Shown here: positions 7,389 through 14,571 of the stretch, one piece after another
How positions within the stretch are numbered: position 1 is the stretch's first letter
How the letters are laid out: the number at the start of each line of letters is the position of its first letter
Origin: Candidatus Dojkabacteria bacterium
Lineage (GTDB): Bacteria; Patescibacteriota; Dojkabacteria; SC72
Reading direction: 5' to 3'
Assembly (NCBI GenBank): GCA_012800885.1
Contig: JAAZIL010000054.1
Location: forward strand, 1-17,380
Length of the DNA: 17,380 nucleotides
Notes under the pieces: generated by a model
Told to the model about the DNA's origin: nothing
Seen by the model: the letters and a program-made list of their open reading frames with translations, nothing else
Database searches by the model: none
Made by a program: the position numbers and the translations under genes

Positions 7389-7462
7389 GCTGGATTAGCT
7401 CAGTTGGCTAGAGCACATTCTTGGTAAGAATGAGGTCCTGAGTTCGATTCTCAGATCCAGCT
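7389..7462 (+). tRNA. tRNA-Thr (anticodon GGU), CCA not encoded
   Basis: Acceptor GCTGGAT pairs with ATCCAGC (7455-7461), discriminator T7462. D arm GCTC/GAGC, anticodon stem CATTC/GAATG with loop TTGGTAA and anticodon GGT at 7423-7425, T arm CTGAG/CTCAG with loop TTCGATT. It is followed by TTTTATC, so CCA is not encoded, whereas the other tRNA-Thr here carries CCA. Confidence 0.97.
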
Positions 7463-7479
7463 TTTATCTTAAATACTAT

Positions 7480-7508
7480 TTGACCTAATAGGAATATTTG
7501 AATATAAT
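7480..7508 (+). promoter_or_regulatory. Strong promoter of the rpmG-trnW-secE-nusG-rplKA operon
   Basis: -35 TTGACC (7480-7485), 17-nt spacer, -10 TATAAT (7503-7508): five of six and six of six matches to sigma70 consensus. The start is predicted near 7515, giving a leader of about 40 nt before rpmG. The same -35/spacer/-10 pattern recurs before rplJ. Confidence 0.85.
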
Positions 7509-7553
7509 ACCTTGTATTTCCCATACTTACTGATAACTTGATTCCAAAATACT

Positions 7554-7718
7554 ATGGCAAAAGTAAAAAGAGAAATTATTGGACTTAAATGTGAAGTTTG
7601 TAACAAACGAAACTACACTAGCTACAAGTCAAAAAATATGAAGGAAAAAATGGAGAAAAAGAAATATTGTGGCTACTGTCATAAACATACTTTACATAAG
7701 GAGACAAAGATAAAATAA
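7554..7718 (+). CDS. rpmG: 50S ribosomal protein L33
   Basis: Large-subunit protein of 54 residues, starting [16 protein letters not shown] and ending in a lysine-rich tail. The two C-x-x-C pairs (C13/C16 and C39/C42) form the zinc ribbon of the cysteine-bearing L33 type. Length is normal for the family. It is the first gene of the secE-nusG operon, with tRNA-Trp directly after it, the arrangement common in many bacteria. No Shine-Dalgarno sequence precedes the ATG. Confidence 0.95.
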   Translation: MAKVKREIIGLKCEVCNKRNYTSYKSKNMKEKMEKKKYCGYCHKHTLHKETKIK

Positions 7719-7739
7719 TATACGCTGTTTAATAGTTAA

Positions 7740-7815
7740 GGGCCCATAGTTTTAACTGGTAAAACAGCGGTCTCCAAAACCGTAGTTCTCCGTTCGAACC
7801 GGAGTGGGCCTGCCA
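7740..7815 (+). tRNA. tRNA-Trp (anticodon CCA), 3' CCA encoded
   Basis: Acceptor GGGCCCA pairs with TGGGCCT (first pair G-U), discriminator G7812 and encoded CCA (7813-7815). Anticodon stem GCGGT/ACCGT with loop CTCCAAA and anticodon CCA at 7774-7776. T arm CTCCG/CGGAG with loop TTCGAAC. It lies inside the rpmG-secE interval and must be cut out of the operon mRNA. A CCA anticodon reads only UGG, consistent with UGA not being read as tryptophan by this tRNA. Confidence 0.97.
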
Positions 7816-7831
7816 AAAGAATAATTAGAAA

Positions 7832-8005
7832 ATGAGTATAATAAAAAAAATTACAAATGAATTAAAACAAACTGAGAAAATAACTTTTGTACAGTTAATC
7901 CAATTAACCATCTATACCATAGTGTTTTGTGCTATAATTGCACTTGTAATACTCGGTGCAGACCTCTTTTTTCAGTGGGGTCTAAACAAATTTATGAATT
8001 TATAA
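7832..8005 (+). CDS. secE: Preprotein translocase subunit SecE
   Basis: Essential subunit of the SecYEG membrane channel. The product has 57 residues: an amphipathic N-terminal part (MSIIKKITNELKQTEKITF) lying on the membrane surface, followed by a single transmembrane helix at about residues 22-45. This is the minimal single-helix form found in most bacteria, unlike the three-helix E. coli protein. Sequence similarity in SecE is low, so size, architecture and position between tRNA-Trp and nusG carry the call. The usual W-P residues after the amphipathic helix are not seen here; the sequence at that point is TFVQLIQL. Confidence 0.88.
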   Translation: MSIIKKITNELKQTEKITFVQLIQLTIYTIVFCAIIALVILGADLFFQWGLNKFMNL

Positions 8006-8017
8006 CATTAACTAGTA

Positions 8018-8578
8018 ATGGCTGAAAAGAAAAAAAGTAAAAAGAAAAGTAATCCAAATGCAAAATGGTATGTATTAAACATTAGGACAGGATATGAGAA
8101 TAGTATCCAGAAGGAACTAAAACAGAGGATAGAAGCAACTGGCTTAGAGGATAAAATAGAGGAGATATTAGTACCCACTCAGAAGAAAATAGTTCTTAAA
8201 AAAGGTAAACAAGATGTTACATCAGACAAGCTATTCCCAGGATATGTCCTTGTAAAAATGGAAATTGATCCTCATACTTGGGATATTGTAAGAAATACTG
8301 AAGGTGTACGAGGCTTTGTCAAAACAGATAAGTATCCTAGACCTCTCCCAGAGAGTGAGGTTAAAGCTATTATGAAATTCATGGAAGTAGAACAACCTTC
8401 TTACCAGAGCTCCTTTAGTATTGGAGAAGCAGTAAAAATTACAGATGGAGCATTTGCTGACTTTATCGGCAGTATTGAAGAAATTGACAACACAAAAGGT
8501 AAAGTCAAAGTCCTCATCTCTTTTCTTGGTAGAGAGGCACCTGTAGAATTAGATTTTTCTCAAATAAGTAAACTTTAA
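8018..8578 (+). CDS. nusG: Transcription termination/antitermination protein NusG
   Basis: Binds the RNA polymerase clamp and modulates elongation, pausing and coupling to translation. The 186-residue protein has a lysine-rich N-terminal tail, an NGN domain at about residues 15-110 starting with AKWYVLNIRTGYEN and containing the FPGYVLVKM strand and the TEGVRGFV motif, and a C-terminal KOW domain at about 132-186 (FSIGEAVKITDGAFADFIG, then SFLGREAPVELDF). Length is normal. The start, 12 nt after secE, is preceded only by an AT-rich stretch. Assignment is firm. Confidence 0.97.
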   Translation: MAEKKKSKKKSNPNAKWYVLNIRTGYENSIQKELKQRIEATGLEDKIEEILVPTQKKIVLKKGKQDVTSDKLFPGYVLVKMEIDPHTWDIVRNTEGVRGFVKTDKYPRPLPESEVKAIMKFMEVEQPSYQSSFSIGEAVKITDGAFADFIGSIEEIDNTKGKVKVLISFLGREAPVELDFSQISKL

Positions 8579-8588
8579 ATATATTAAT

Positions 8589-9014
8589 ATGGCAAAACCA
8601 ATAAAAGCAGTAATAAAAATTACAATACCTGCAGGACAGGCAACCCCTGCACCTCCAATAGGGCCTACTCTAGCTCCATTTGGTATCTCTACACAAGAGT
8701 TCTGTTCTCAATTCAATGAGAAAACTAGAAATGATAACGGCATACTAACACCTGCAGTAATAACAATATATGAGGATAGAACATTTGATTTCATTACTAA
8801 AACACCCCCTACTTCTGAATTAATAAGGAGAGAGTTAAAAATTAAGAAAGGTTCCGGTAAACCTAATTTAGAGAAGGTAGGGAAACTAACAAAAGAACAG
8901 ATTAAAAGAATTGTAGATATTAAAATACCAGATTTGAATACCACAGATCCTGCACAAGCTGAAAAGATCGTAGCTGGTACAGCTAAACAGATGGGTATCG
9001 AAGTAGAAGTATAA
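8589..9014 (+). CDS. rplK: 50S ribosomal protein L11
   Basis: Component of the GTPase-associated centre, where it binds the 23S rRNA thiostrepton region and contacts elongation factors. The 141-residue length is the family standard. The N-terminal domain has the proline-rich PAGQATPAPPIGPTLAPFG block (about 15-33) that forms the antibiotic-binding face, and the C-terminal rRNA-binding domain contains KGSGKPNLEKVG and the final AKQMGIEVE segment. It begins 10 nt after nusG and is followed by rplA after 17 nt. Confidence 0.97.
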   Translation: MAKPIKAVIKITIPAGQATPAPPIGPTLAPFGISTQEFCSQFNEKTRNDNGILTPAVITIYEDRTFDFITKTPPTSELIRRELKIKKGSGKPNLEKVGKLTKEQIKRIVDIKIPDLNTTDPAQAEKIVAGTAKQMGIEVEV

Positions 9015-9031
9015 AGTAAATATTAGAAACA

Positions 9032-9721
9032 ATGAAAAGAGGCAAAAAATACAGAAAAGTAGCAGAGAATCTAGATAGAACTAAAATCTACTCTTTAGAA
9101 GAAGCTGTTACAAAGGTAAAAGAAACATCCTACTCTTCTTTTGTAGGTAGCTTAGAAGCACATTTTAATATTAAAATTCCTAAAGACACAGATCCAAAAT
9201 CATTAAAAGGGGCACTTACCCTTCCTCATCAAACAGATGTTAAAAAAATTGTAATAGCTGTTTTTACTACCCCTGAGAAAGAAAAAGAAGCAAAAGAGGC
9301 TGGTGCTGACTATGTTGGACTGGATAATCTGATTAAAGAGATTCAAGCAGGAAAGATATCCTTTGATATAGTAATTGCATCTCCCTCTGTAATGTCCAAA
9401 ATTGCAATCTTAGGTAAAGAGTTAGGACCTAAAGGCCTTATGCCTAATCCTAAAAGTGGTACCGTAACAGATAATATCGCCGAAACTGTAAAGGAGTACA
9501 AAAAAGGTAAACAACCATTCTCTTGTGATAGTACAGGAGTAATACATATAAAGGTAGGAAGATTAGATATGGAGGATGAGAAGTTAATTGAGAATATCCA
9601 TGCTACAGTAGATGCAATAGAACAAGTTATTGGTAAACAGTATCCTCAGGCAGTTAGTAAATTACATATAACACCTACAATAGGACCTAGCTTTAAGGTT
9701 GATTACAAGAAAAAGGAATAA
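9032..9721 (+). CDS. rplA: 50S ribosomal protein L1
   Basis: Forms the L1 stalk, which guides deacylated tRNA out of the E site; in many bacteria it also represses its own operon by binding the mRNA. The 229-residue length is typical. Signatures: N-terminal RGKKYRKVAE, the family motif GKELGPKGLMPNPKSGTVT (about 129-147), and the C-terminal GKQYPQAVSKLHI segment. It is last in the rpmG-to-rplA operon: a strong new promoter appears 12 nt after its stop. I did not find a clear L1-binding mRNA mimic in the short nusG-rplK gap. Confidence 0.97.
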   Translation: MKRGKKYRKVAENLDRTKIYSLEEAVTKVKETSYSSFVGSLEAHFNIKIPKDTDPKSLKGALTLPHQTDVKKIVIAVFTTPEKEKEAKEAGADYVGLDNLIKEIQAGKISFDIVIASPSVMSKIAILGKELGPKGLMPNPKSGTVTDNIAETVKEYKKGKQPFSCDSTGVIHIKVGRLDMEDEKLIENIHATVDAIEQVIGKQYPQAVSKLHITPTIGPSFKVDYKKKE

Positions 9722-9733
9722 ATAATACCTCCC

Positions 9734-9762
9734 TTGACCTTCCCTACTCTGTAATATATAAT
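9734..9762 (+). promoter_or_regulatory. Strong promoter of rplJ-rplL
   Basis: -35 TTGACC (9734-9739), 17-nt spacer, perfect -10 TATAAT (9757-9762). The predicted start is near 9769, giving an 86-nt leader before rplJ. It has the same hexamers and spacing as the promoter at 7480-7508, so the two halves of the ribosomal locus are likely expressed at similar strength but controlled separately. Confidence 0.88.
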
Positions 9763-9768
9763 TCTTGC

Positions 9769-9854
9769 AGTATTTATCCTAAGAAACGTGGTATACAGAT
9801 AAATCCATGTGAGGTAAATAGATATCAATAAATATTAATTAAATAGAGATTTCT
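9769..9854 (+). promoter_or_regulatory. Candidate L10 autoregulatory mRNA leader
   Basis: In many bacteria the L10-(L12)4 complex binds a kink-turn in the rplJ leader and represses translation. Here the leader can form ACGUGG (9786-9791) paired with CCAUGU (9805-9810), closed below by CC (9778-9779) with GG (9813-9814). Between them an asymmetric internal loop sets UAAGAA against GA, which resembles a kink-turn with tandem G-A pairs and one extra A. Position and shape fit an L10 leader; the fold is inferred by eye. Confidence 0.5.
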
Positions 9855-10376
9855 ATGTCTAAGAGTCGTACTCAGAAAGAAGAATTGTTAAAAAAATATA
9901 AAGAGTTAATAGAATCTAAATCTGGATATCTGCTAGTAAATTCAGATAAGATTGATACAACAACTGTTACCAACCTTAAAATTCAACTAAAAGATGTTGA
10001 TGCTACCTTTGCAGTACTTAAGAACAGTATCTTTAAAATTGCCCTACAAGATACAAAACAACCTGTACAGATTCAAGATTTTGATGGGCCAACAGCACTA
10101 ATTACATTTGAACAAGACCCTACCCAACCAGCTAAACTCGTAAAACAGATACAGAAAGAATCAAAATTATTAGATTCTAAAGCAGGAGTATATGAAGGAG
10201 AGTTCCTTTCAGCAGAGAGAGTTATGCAATTAGCTGATATCCCTTCCAGAGAGGTACTCCTTTCACAACTAGTTGGTACATTAAATGCTCCCCTATCAAA
10301 CTTTGTAAATGTTCTAACAGGTAATGTAAGAAGTTTAACTGTAGTTTTAAAAGGTATTTCTGAAAAGATATCTTAA
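9855..10376 (+). CDS. rplJ: 50S ribosomal protein L10
   Basis: Base of the ribosomal stalk; binds 23S rRNA near L11 and carries L7/L12 dimers on its C-terminal helix. The 173-residue product has the globular domain at about 1-135 ([20 protein letters not shown] near the start, then [11 protein letters not shown] and the [12 protein letters not shown] strand) and the C-terminal region starting [20 protein letters not shown], followed by a helix long enough for two or three L12 dimers. Normal length. Its own promoter and leader precede it, and rplL follows after 29 nt of AT-rich spacer. Confidence 0.96.
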   Translation: MSKSRTQKEELLKKYKELIESKSGYLLVNSDKIDTTTVTNLKIQLKDVDATFAVLKNSIFKIALQDTKQPVQIQDFDGPTALITFEQDPTQPAKLVKQIQKESKLLDSKAGVYEGEFLSAERVMQLADIPSREVLLSQLVGTLNAPLSNFVNVLTGNVRSLTVVLKGISEKIS

Positions 10377-10405
10377 AATATTTAAATTATTTATTTCTAA
10401 ATATT

Positions 10406-10807
10406 ATGGCAGACGAGAAAAAAGATCTTCCAAAGCTAACAGATAATGCTAAAAAGGTTATAGATATGGTTGAAAAAATGACCGTATTAGAACTAGCTGA
10501 CCTTGTAAAGGTAATGGAAGACAAGTTCGGAGTAAGTAGTGCAGCTCCAGTAGCGATGGCAGCCGCACCTGTGGCACAAGAGGAAGAAGAAGAGAAAACT
10601 TCTTTTGATGTTGTCCTCAAAGAGGCTGGTAGTAACAAAATCGGAGTAATTAAAGTAGTAAGAGAGATAACAGAGTTAGGACTCAAAGAAGCGAAAGATT
10701 TGGTAGAAGCAACACCACAGAAAGTAAAAGAGGGGATTAAAAAAGAAGAAGCAGAAGAAATTAAAGGCAAATTTGAAGAAGCAGGTGCTAAGGTAGAGTT
10801 GGAGTAA
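10406..10807 (+). CDS. rplL: 50S ribosomal protein L7/L12
   Basis: Multicopy stalk protein that recruits translation GTPases. The 133-residue product has the N-terminal dimerisation helices ([20 protein letters not shown], about 23-42), a flexible Ala/Pro/Glu hinge at about 47-68, and the factor-binding C-terminal domain ([20 protein letters not shown] onward, with [13 protein letters not shown]). It is slightly longer than the usual 120-128 residues because of an N-terminal extension of about 12 residues ([12 protein letters not shown]). It ends in a clear terminator, and no rpoB follows. Confidence 0.97.
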   Translation: MADEKKDLPKLTDNAKKVIDMVEKMTVLELADLVKVMEDKFGVSSAAPVAMAAAPVAQEEEEEKTSFDVVLKEAGSNKIGVIKVVREITELGLKEAKDLVEATPQKVKEGIKKEEAEEIKGKFEEAGAKVELE

Positions 10808-10828
10808 TCACTTAGTAAAGAGATTGTA

Positions 10829-10856
10829 AAAGACCACCTCAGAGGTGGTCTTTCTA
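10829..10856. terminator. Bidirectional intrinsic terminator between rplL and the convergent regulator gene
   Basis: Perfect 11-bp hairpin: AAAGACCACCT (10829-10839), loop CAG, AGGTGGTCTTT (10843-10853). On the plus strand TTTCTATTT follows the GC core; on the minus strand TTTT follows it. It lies 21 nt after the rplL stop and 2 nt before the end of the convergent regulator gene, so it can serve both. It is the only clear intrinsic terminator I see in the window. Confidence 0.88.
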
Positions 10857-10857
10857 T

Positions 10858-12219
10858 TTAGTAATGTATCTCTTCATACATACTTCTCGCACTCTCAACA
10901 TTACTCTGTATCTTCTCTATATTCTCTTTACTTGTATATACTACAATCTCATACCTAAAAAGATAATCATAGTTTACATGAACAGTTTTCTCTTTAAGAT
11001 CTCGTATAAGCATCCTATATGCTTTTGATAGAGGTACATTTTCTTGCTTAGAGATAATAAATACTCTCTCAGCACTCTCTTGTATCTCTATCTCTCTAAA
11101 ATCATTATAGTAAAACACTTCCACTCTCACCTTATCAGATAGACTCTCATCTTTAATATACTTTGTACTCATATCCCATGTATCTCCTACTATAAGAGAT
11201 CCTGTCATATCAATAGTTTCCTCCTTTCTATCTCTGACTACATACTCATGAGGACTCCCTGTAAGTGTAAAGTTCTTCATCTCCAAAACCCCTACTCCCA
11301 TACTTATACCGAAGCCTAAAAATGATATTAAGAGGAGAAGAAATACTCTATCCCATTTACTCCTTCTGTTAACTATAAAATTGTAAACGACATAAAGAAA
11401 AAGTGTTGCAAATAATAGGAATGAAAGTGCAAATACAATTAAACTAAAAAAGAATACACCCTCAAATATCCAAGAGAATACTACTACTAACCCTGCAATA
11501 GCAAAAAATATAGTGAAAATAACTGGTACAGAAGAGATTGTTACAAAGAGTTTAATAAAAAGTACAAAAGCTCTACCAAGAAGTGAAAACACACCAAAAT
11601 CATATTTAACAACTTCTCTCTCTTTTGTATCTTTTTTAACCTTACTACTCTCTTCTATATATTTCTCTTTTATTACATCTGATCTATCAAGAAATCTAAT
11701 CTTGTAGATATATAAAAAGGATATAGCCGCTATAACAAAATATATAATCTCTATAAGGAATCTCCATAAAGCAATTAAAATATCTCCTGTTTGTCCCCCT
11801 ATGACAAAGAAAATACTGTATCCAAGAGAACGAAGATGAAGAAAGGGAATGCGTAAGAGAAGAATAAGAAGAAGAAGTACACCTAATTCAAAAATAAATT
11901 TAAAAAGAAATTTACCACTCATAGAATTAAGCATATCAGAGGTTCTCTTAACGAGATCTGTAACCTCTTTTAGAAGATCGTTAAAGGTATATCTTTTTAC
12001 TTCCTCTTTTCTTAACTCAGCAATATCTTCTTTTATTAATTCATCTAATGAACAATCAAATAGTTTACATACAGTAATTATCTTCTCTGTTTCAGGATAC
12101 GCTGCTCCAGACTCCCATTTTGACACTGCCTGTCTTGATACCCCTAATTTGTATGCAAGATCCTCCTGAGAAAGTTTTCTTTCTTTTCGAAGATATTCAA
12201 GATTTTTTCTAAAACTCAT
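10858..12219 (-). CDS. XRE-type HTH regulator fused to a polytopic membrane region and C-terminal soluble domain
   Basis: Likely membrane-anchored transcription factor, 453 residues. An XRE/Cro (HTH_3) domain occupies residues 4-60: RKLSQEDLAYKLGVSRQAVS is the helix-turn-helix, followed by KWESGAAYPE and FDCSLDELI. A charged linker (61-100) leads to about six hydrophobic helices (near 104-126, 152-174, 208-232, 233-250, 255-284 and 290-312), interrupted by a charged loop at 176-206. The last 135 residues are soluble, mixed beta/alpha, with no family I can name. A sensor domain linked to a DNA-binding domain in one chain is inferred. It is convergent with rplL and divergent from the 7TM/ATP-grasp operon, separated by 206 bp holding both promoters and a symmetric inverted repeat that overlaps its own -35. 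Regulating itself and perhaps the operon is therefore plausible but untested. Confidence 0.82.
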   Translation of the reverse strand: MSFRKNLEYLRKERKLSQEDLAYKLGVSRQAVSKWESGAAYPETEKIITVCKLFDCSLDELIKEDIAELRKEEVKRYTFNDLLKEVTDLVKRTSDMLNSMSGKFLFKFIFELGVLLLLILLLRIPFLHLRSLGYSIFFVIGGQTGDILIALWRFLIEIIYFVIAAISFLYIYKIRFLDRSDVIKEKYIEESSKVKKDTKEREVVKYDFGVFSLLGRAFVLFIKLFVTISSVPVIFTIFFAIAGLVVVFSWIFEGVFFFSLIVFALSFLLFATLFLYVVYNFIVNRRSKWDRVFLLLLISFLGFGISMGVGVLEMKNFTLTGSPHEYVVRDRKEETIDMTGSLIVGDTWDMSTKYIKDESLSDKVRVEVFYYNDFREIEIQESAERVFIISKQENVPLSKAYRMLIRDLKEKTVHVNYDYLFRYEIVVYTSKENIEKIQSNVESARSMYEEIHY

Positions 12220-12254
12220 ACTAATTTCTAATTACAATTTAATACCATAAATAT

Positions 12255-12283
12255 ATTATATACAGATAAGTAGCAACCACCAA
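12255..12283 (-). promoter_or_regulatory. Probable promoter of the HTH-membrane regulator
   Basis: Minus strand: -35 TTGGTG (12283-12278, three of six), 17-nt spacer, -10 TATAAT (12260-12255, perfect). Predicted start near 12248. The -35 lies inside the left arm of the inverted repeat 12273-12315, as expected for autorepression. Confidence 0.5.
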
Positions 12284-12315
12284 CTTACAGTTGTTTTATG
12301 TAAACTTATGGTTGC
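12273..12315. repeat. Symmetric inverted repeat, candidate operator
   Basis: Two nested perfect arms share one centre (12294): GCAACCA (12273-12279) with TGGTTGC (12309-12315), and TTACA (12285-12289) with TGTAA (12299-12303), each separated by 5-nt gaps. The spacing of outer and inner arms, about one helical turn apart, suits a dimeric DNA-binding protein. No coding sequence covers it. A smaller palindrome, CAACTTACAGTTG, sits in the left half. Operator function for the adjacent XRE protein is inference. Confidence 0.55.
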
Positions 12316-12359
12316 AATTTAGAAAGATTGCCTTATTTAATATACAACATCTTTAATAT

Positions 12360-12389
12360 TCGACAAAATTGCATATCACAAAGTATAAT
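12360..12389 (+). promoter_or_regulatory. Possible promoter of the 7TM/ATP-grasp operon
   Basis: -35 TCGACA (12360-12365), 18-nt spacer, -10 TATAAT (12384-12389), start near 12396 and a 30-nt leader. A second TATAAT begins at 12394, so the exact start is unclear. The inverted repeat lies 45 nt upstream of this -35, where an activator or a looping repressor could act. Confidence 0.45.
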
Positions 12390-12425
12390 TGTATATAATA
12401 TTCTAATTTTTGATACACTTCATAT

Positions 12426-13088
12426 ATGTTCGAAACAACTAATTTAACAGAGTGGCTAATCAGACACGGTGTATCTCAAGCAGTATTAGAGATATTAATA
12501 TCAATCTGTATTGTAGCAACAATAGTAAGTATTACTAGATATGTTGTTGGAAATCGATCATACGGTATCTATGCACCAATAGTACTCGCTATAGCATACT
12601 CATACACAGGATTAAGATATGGGTTAACTATTACCTTTGTTGTAGTACTAACCTCTCTACTCTCTTACTCTGTACTAAGAAGAATAAGGATGCACTACAT
12701 AACAAGAATCGCAACAAACTATACAATACTTTCAATTGTACTACTTGCATTTCTTGTTTTTGTTCATTACTACGGATTAGGTCTTGAAAACATGTCTAAT
12801 ATCCCTCCATTAGCATTCATCTCTATTGCGATTCTATCAGATTTCTTTATTAAACAATTCGTAAAGAAATCTCTTAAAACATCAATGGCTACACTCTTAG
12901 GTACAGTAGCTATCGCTATTATCGGATGGTTTGTAATTACTAGAACTCTTGTATCAGATTTTGTTTTAACCAATCTCTGGATAATACCAGCACTTACATT
13001 AGTAAATATCTTCTTAGGTACATTTAAAGGACTCCGTTTTAAAGATTACTTTAGATTCAGATTTAACACAAAAGAAGATGATAAATAG
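12426..13088 (+). CDS. Seven-helix membrane protein, 7TM_transglut_like type
   Basis: A 220-residue membrane protein with seven predicted helices (near 18-37, 46-60, 64-84, 98-115, 127-145, 153-172, 180-198) and a charged cytoplasmic tail. The YGIYAPIVLAIAYSYTGLRYGL block between helices 2 and 3 resembles the 7TM region that in many Proteobacteria is fused to an inactive transglutaminase and encoded beside an alpha-L-glutamate-ligase-like ATP-grasp enzyme (the Pfam 7TM_transglut_like family, from memory). Here the transglutaminase part is absent and the protein is only the membrane region. The gene for exactly that type of ATP-grasp protein follows, overlapping by 11 nt, which supports the call. 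Role unknown; I infer a membrane platform or export partner for the ligases. It ends in TAG. Confidence 0.72.
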   Translation: MFETTNLTEWLIRHGVSQAVLEILISICIVATIVSITRYVVGNRSYGIYAPIVLAIAYSYTGLRYGLTITFVVVLTSLLSYSVLRRIRMHYITRIATNYTILSIVLLAFLVFVHYYGLGLENMSNIPPLAFISIAILSDFFIKQFVKKSLKTSMATLLGTVAIAIIGWFVITRTLVSDFVLTNLWIIPALTLVNIFLGTFKGLRFKDYFRFRFNTKEDDK

Positions 13089-14553
13089 AGTAGTAAAAAT
13101 GAATAAAGAGATTCTTGGTTTGAATAGAAGAAACCAAGAATACGTTAGACCTTACAACCCTCCTTCGGCTAAGGTAATTGCTGATAACAAAATACTTACT
13201 AAAAGAGTATTAAAAAAAGAATTAATACAAACCCCAGAGGTATACAAACTGATAAGAACTAAGAAACAGCTTGAGTTTTTAGACTGGGAATCACTCCCTA
13301 AAAGCTTTGTAATAAAGCCAAACAAAGGAACTGGAGGAAGTGGGATAATAATTTTTTATGGTAAAACCAGAGGGAAGCTAGAATGGATTAGACCTAATGG
13401 AACAGTAATGAATAAAAGAGATATTCTTCTACATATAGAAAATATTCTAGAAGGAAGATTCTCTATGGATTCTAGGAATGATATCGCTATTATTGAAGAG
13501 AGAATTAAAACAGACTCCTTGCTTAAGCAATACTCTTACAAAGGGGTACCTGATCTTAGAATAATATGTTTTAATCTTGTTCCTGTAATGGCTATGCTAA
13601 GGCTTCCTACTAAAAGGTCTAATGGTACTGCAAACTTACACTCTGGAGCTATCTGTACAGGTATTGATATAGGGACGGGTATTACTACCTACTCTATGCA
13701 GATGAAAAAGAATCCTCTCTTCTCAGATACTTATGAGATGGTTGATAGTACAATGGATTTAAAGAATAACAAACCTCTTAGTGGGATACAGATACCTAAT
13801 TGGAATAATATATTAACAATTGCACTTAAATGCCAGAAAGTTAGTGGTTTAGGATATATTGGGGTTGATATAGCACTAGATGCAGAGAAGGGTCCTGTTG
13901 TATTTGAAATTAATGCAAGACCTGGTCTAGGTATACAGGTAGCAAATCAAGCGGGTTTGAAATGGAGATTAGAGAAGATAAAGGATATAAAGGTAAAAAG
14001 TATAAATCACGGTATTAGAATCTCTAAGAACCTCTTTGGAGGAGAAGTTGAAGAGAGTATTGAAGCAATAAGTGGAAGGAAAGTACTGAATATAACAGAG
14101 AAGGTATACATCTATGATAAAAAAACAGATTTATCAAAAATAAAGAGAGGTACAAAAATAAAAAGAGAATATATTAAAGCCTTTATGGATACTGGAATAC
14201 TTACATCAAGAATAGATGCAAAACTAGCAAATCGTATAGGATATATTAAAGCCCATAAGGATTTTACTAAGTATAATACTCCCTCAAGATTTGATTCTCT
14301 TAAAGATGCTCAAGACTATATTGATAAACATGAGAAAGAGATTATCTCTTCTACTGATATTAAAAGGTTAGCTAAAATCGTTGAAGAAGGAGAGATAAGA
14401 GTTAGACCTGTATTTAACATTCCTATTAAAATATCAGATAATATTGAAATAACAGAATTTGTATCAACCCAATCTTCGGAGAATCCTTACCTTCTGACAA
14501 TTGGAAGGAATGATCTAAAGGGTTACCTTATAGATACAAGTGGTACTTTTTAA
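13078..14553 (+). CDS. ATP-grasp ligase (alpha-L-glutamate-ligase-like, ATPgrasp_ST) fused to a retropepsin-like domain
   Basis: Probable carboxylate-amine ligase of 491 residues. The N-terminal two thirds (about 10-310) match the ATPgrasp_ST family: ILGLNRRNQEY, the ATP lysine K80 in FVIKPNKGTGGSG, GVPDLRIICF, MLRLPTKRSNGTANLHSGAI, and the metal site with GVDIALD (D264) and FEINARPGLGIQ (E277, N279). After a linker, residues about 340-491 resemble the RimB/DUF785 'ATP-dependent zinc protease' retropepsin domain: FMDTGILTS with the aspartic-protease triad D371-T372-G373, and the closing block LLTIGRNDLKGYLID. In other bacteria these two activities are usually separate neighbouring genes; here they are one chain. 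The start at 13078 overlaps the 7TM gene; an ATG at 13099 is possible, but the longer form gives the family's usual N-terminal length. Substrates cannot be read from the sequence. Confidence 0.88.
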   Translation: MINRVVKMNKEILGLNRRNQEYVRPYNPPSAKVIADNKILTKRVLKKELIQTPEVYKLIRTKKQLEFLDWESLPKSFVIKPNKGTGGSGIIIFYGKTRGKLEWIRPNGTVMNKRDILLHIENILEGRFSMDSRNDIAIIEERIKTDSLLKQYSYKGVPDLRIICFNLVPVMAMLRLPTKRSNGTANLHSGAICTGIDIGTGITTYSMQMKKNPLFSDTYEMVDSTMDLKNNKPLSGIQIPNWNNILTIALKCQKVSGLGYIGVDIALDAEKGPVVFEINARPGLGIQVANQAGLKWRLEKIKDIKVKSINHGIRISKNLFGGEVEESIEAISGRKVLNITEKVYIYDKKTDLSKIKRGTKIKREYIKAFMDTGILTSRIDAKLANRIGYIKAHKDFTKYNTPSRFDSLKDAQDYIDKHEKEIISSTDIKRLAKIVEEGEIRVRPVFNIPIKISDNIEITEFVSTQSSENPYLLTIGRNDLKGYLIDTSGTF

Positions 14554-14571
14554 ATTCTTTACAGTTAACAT

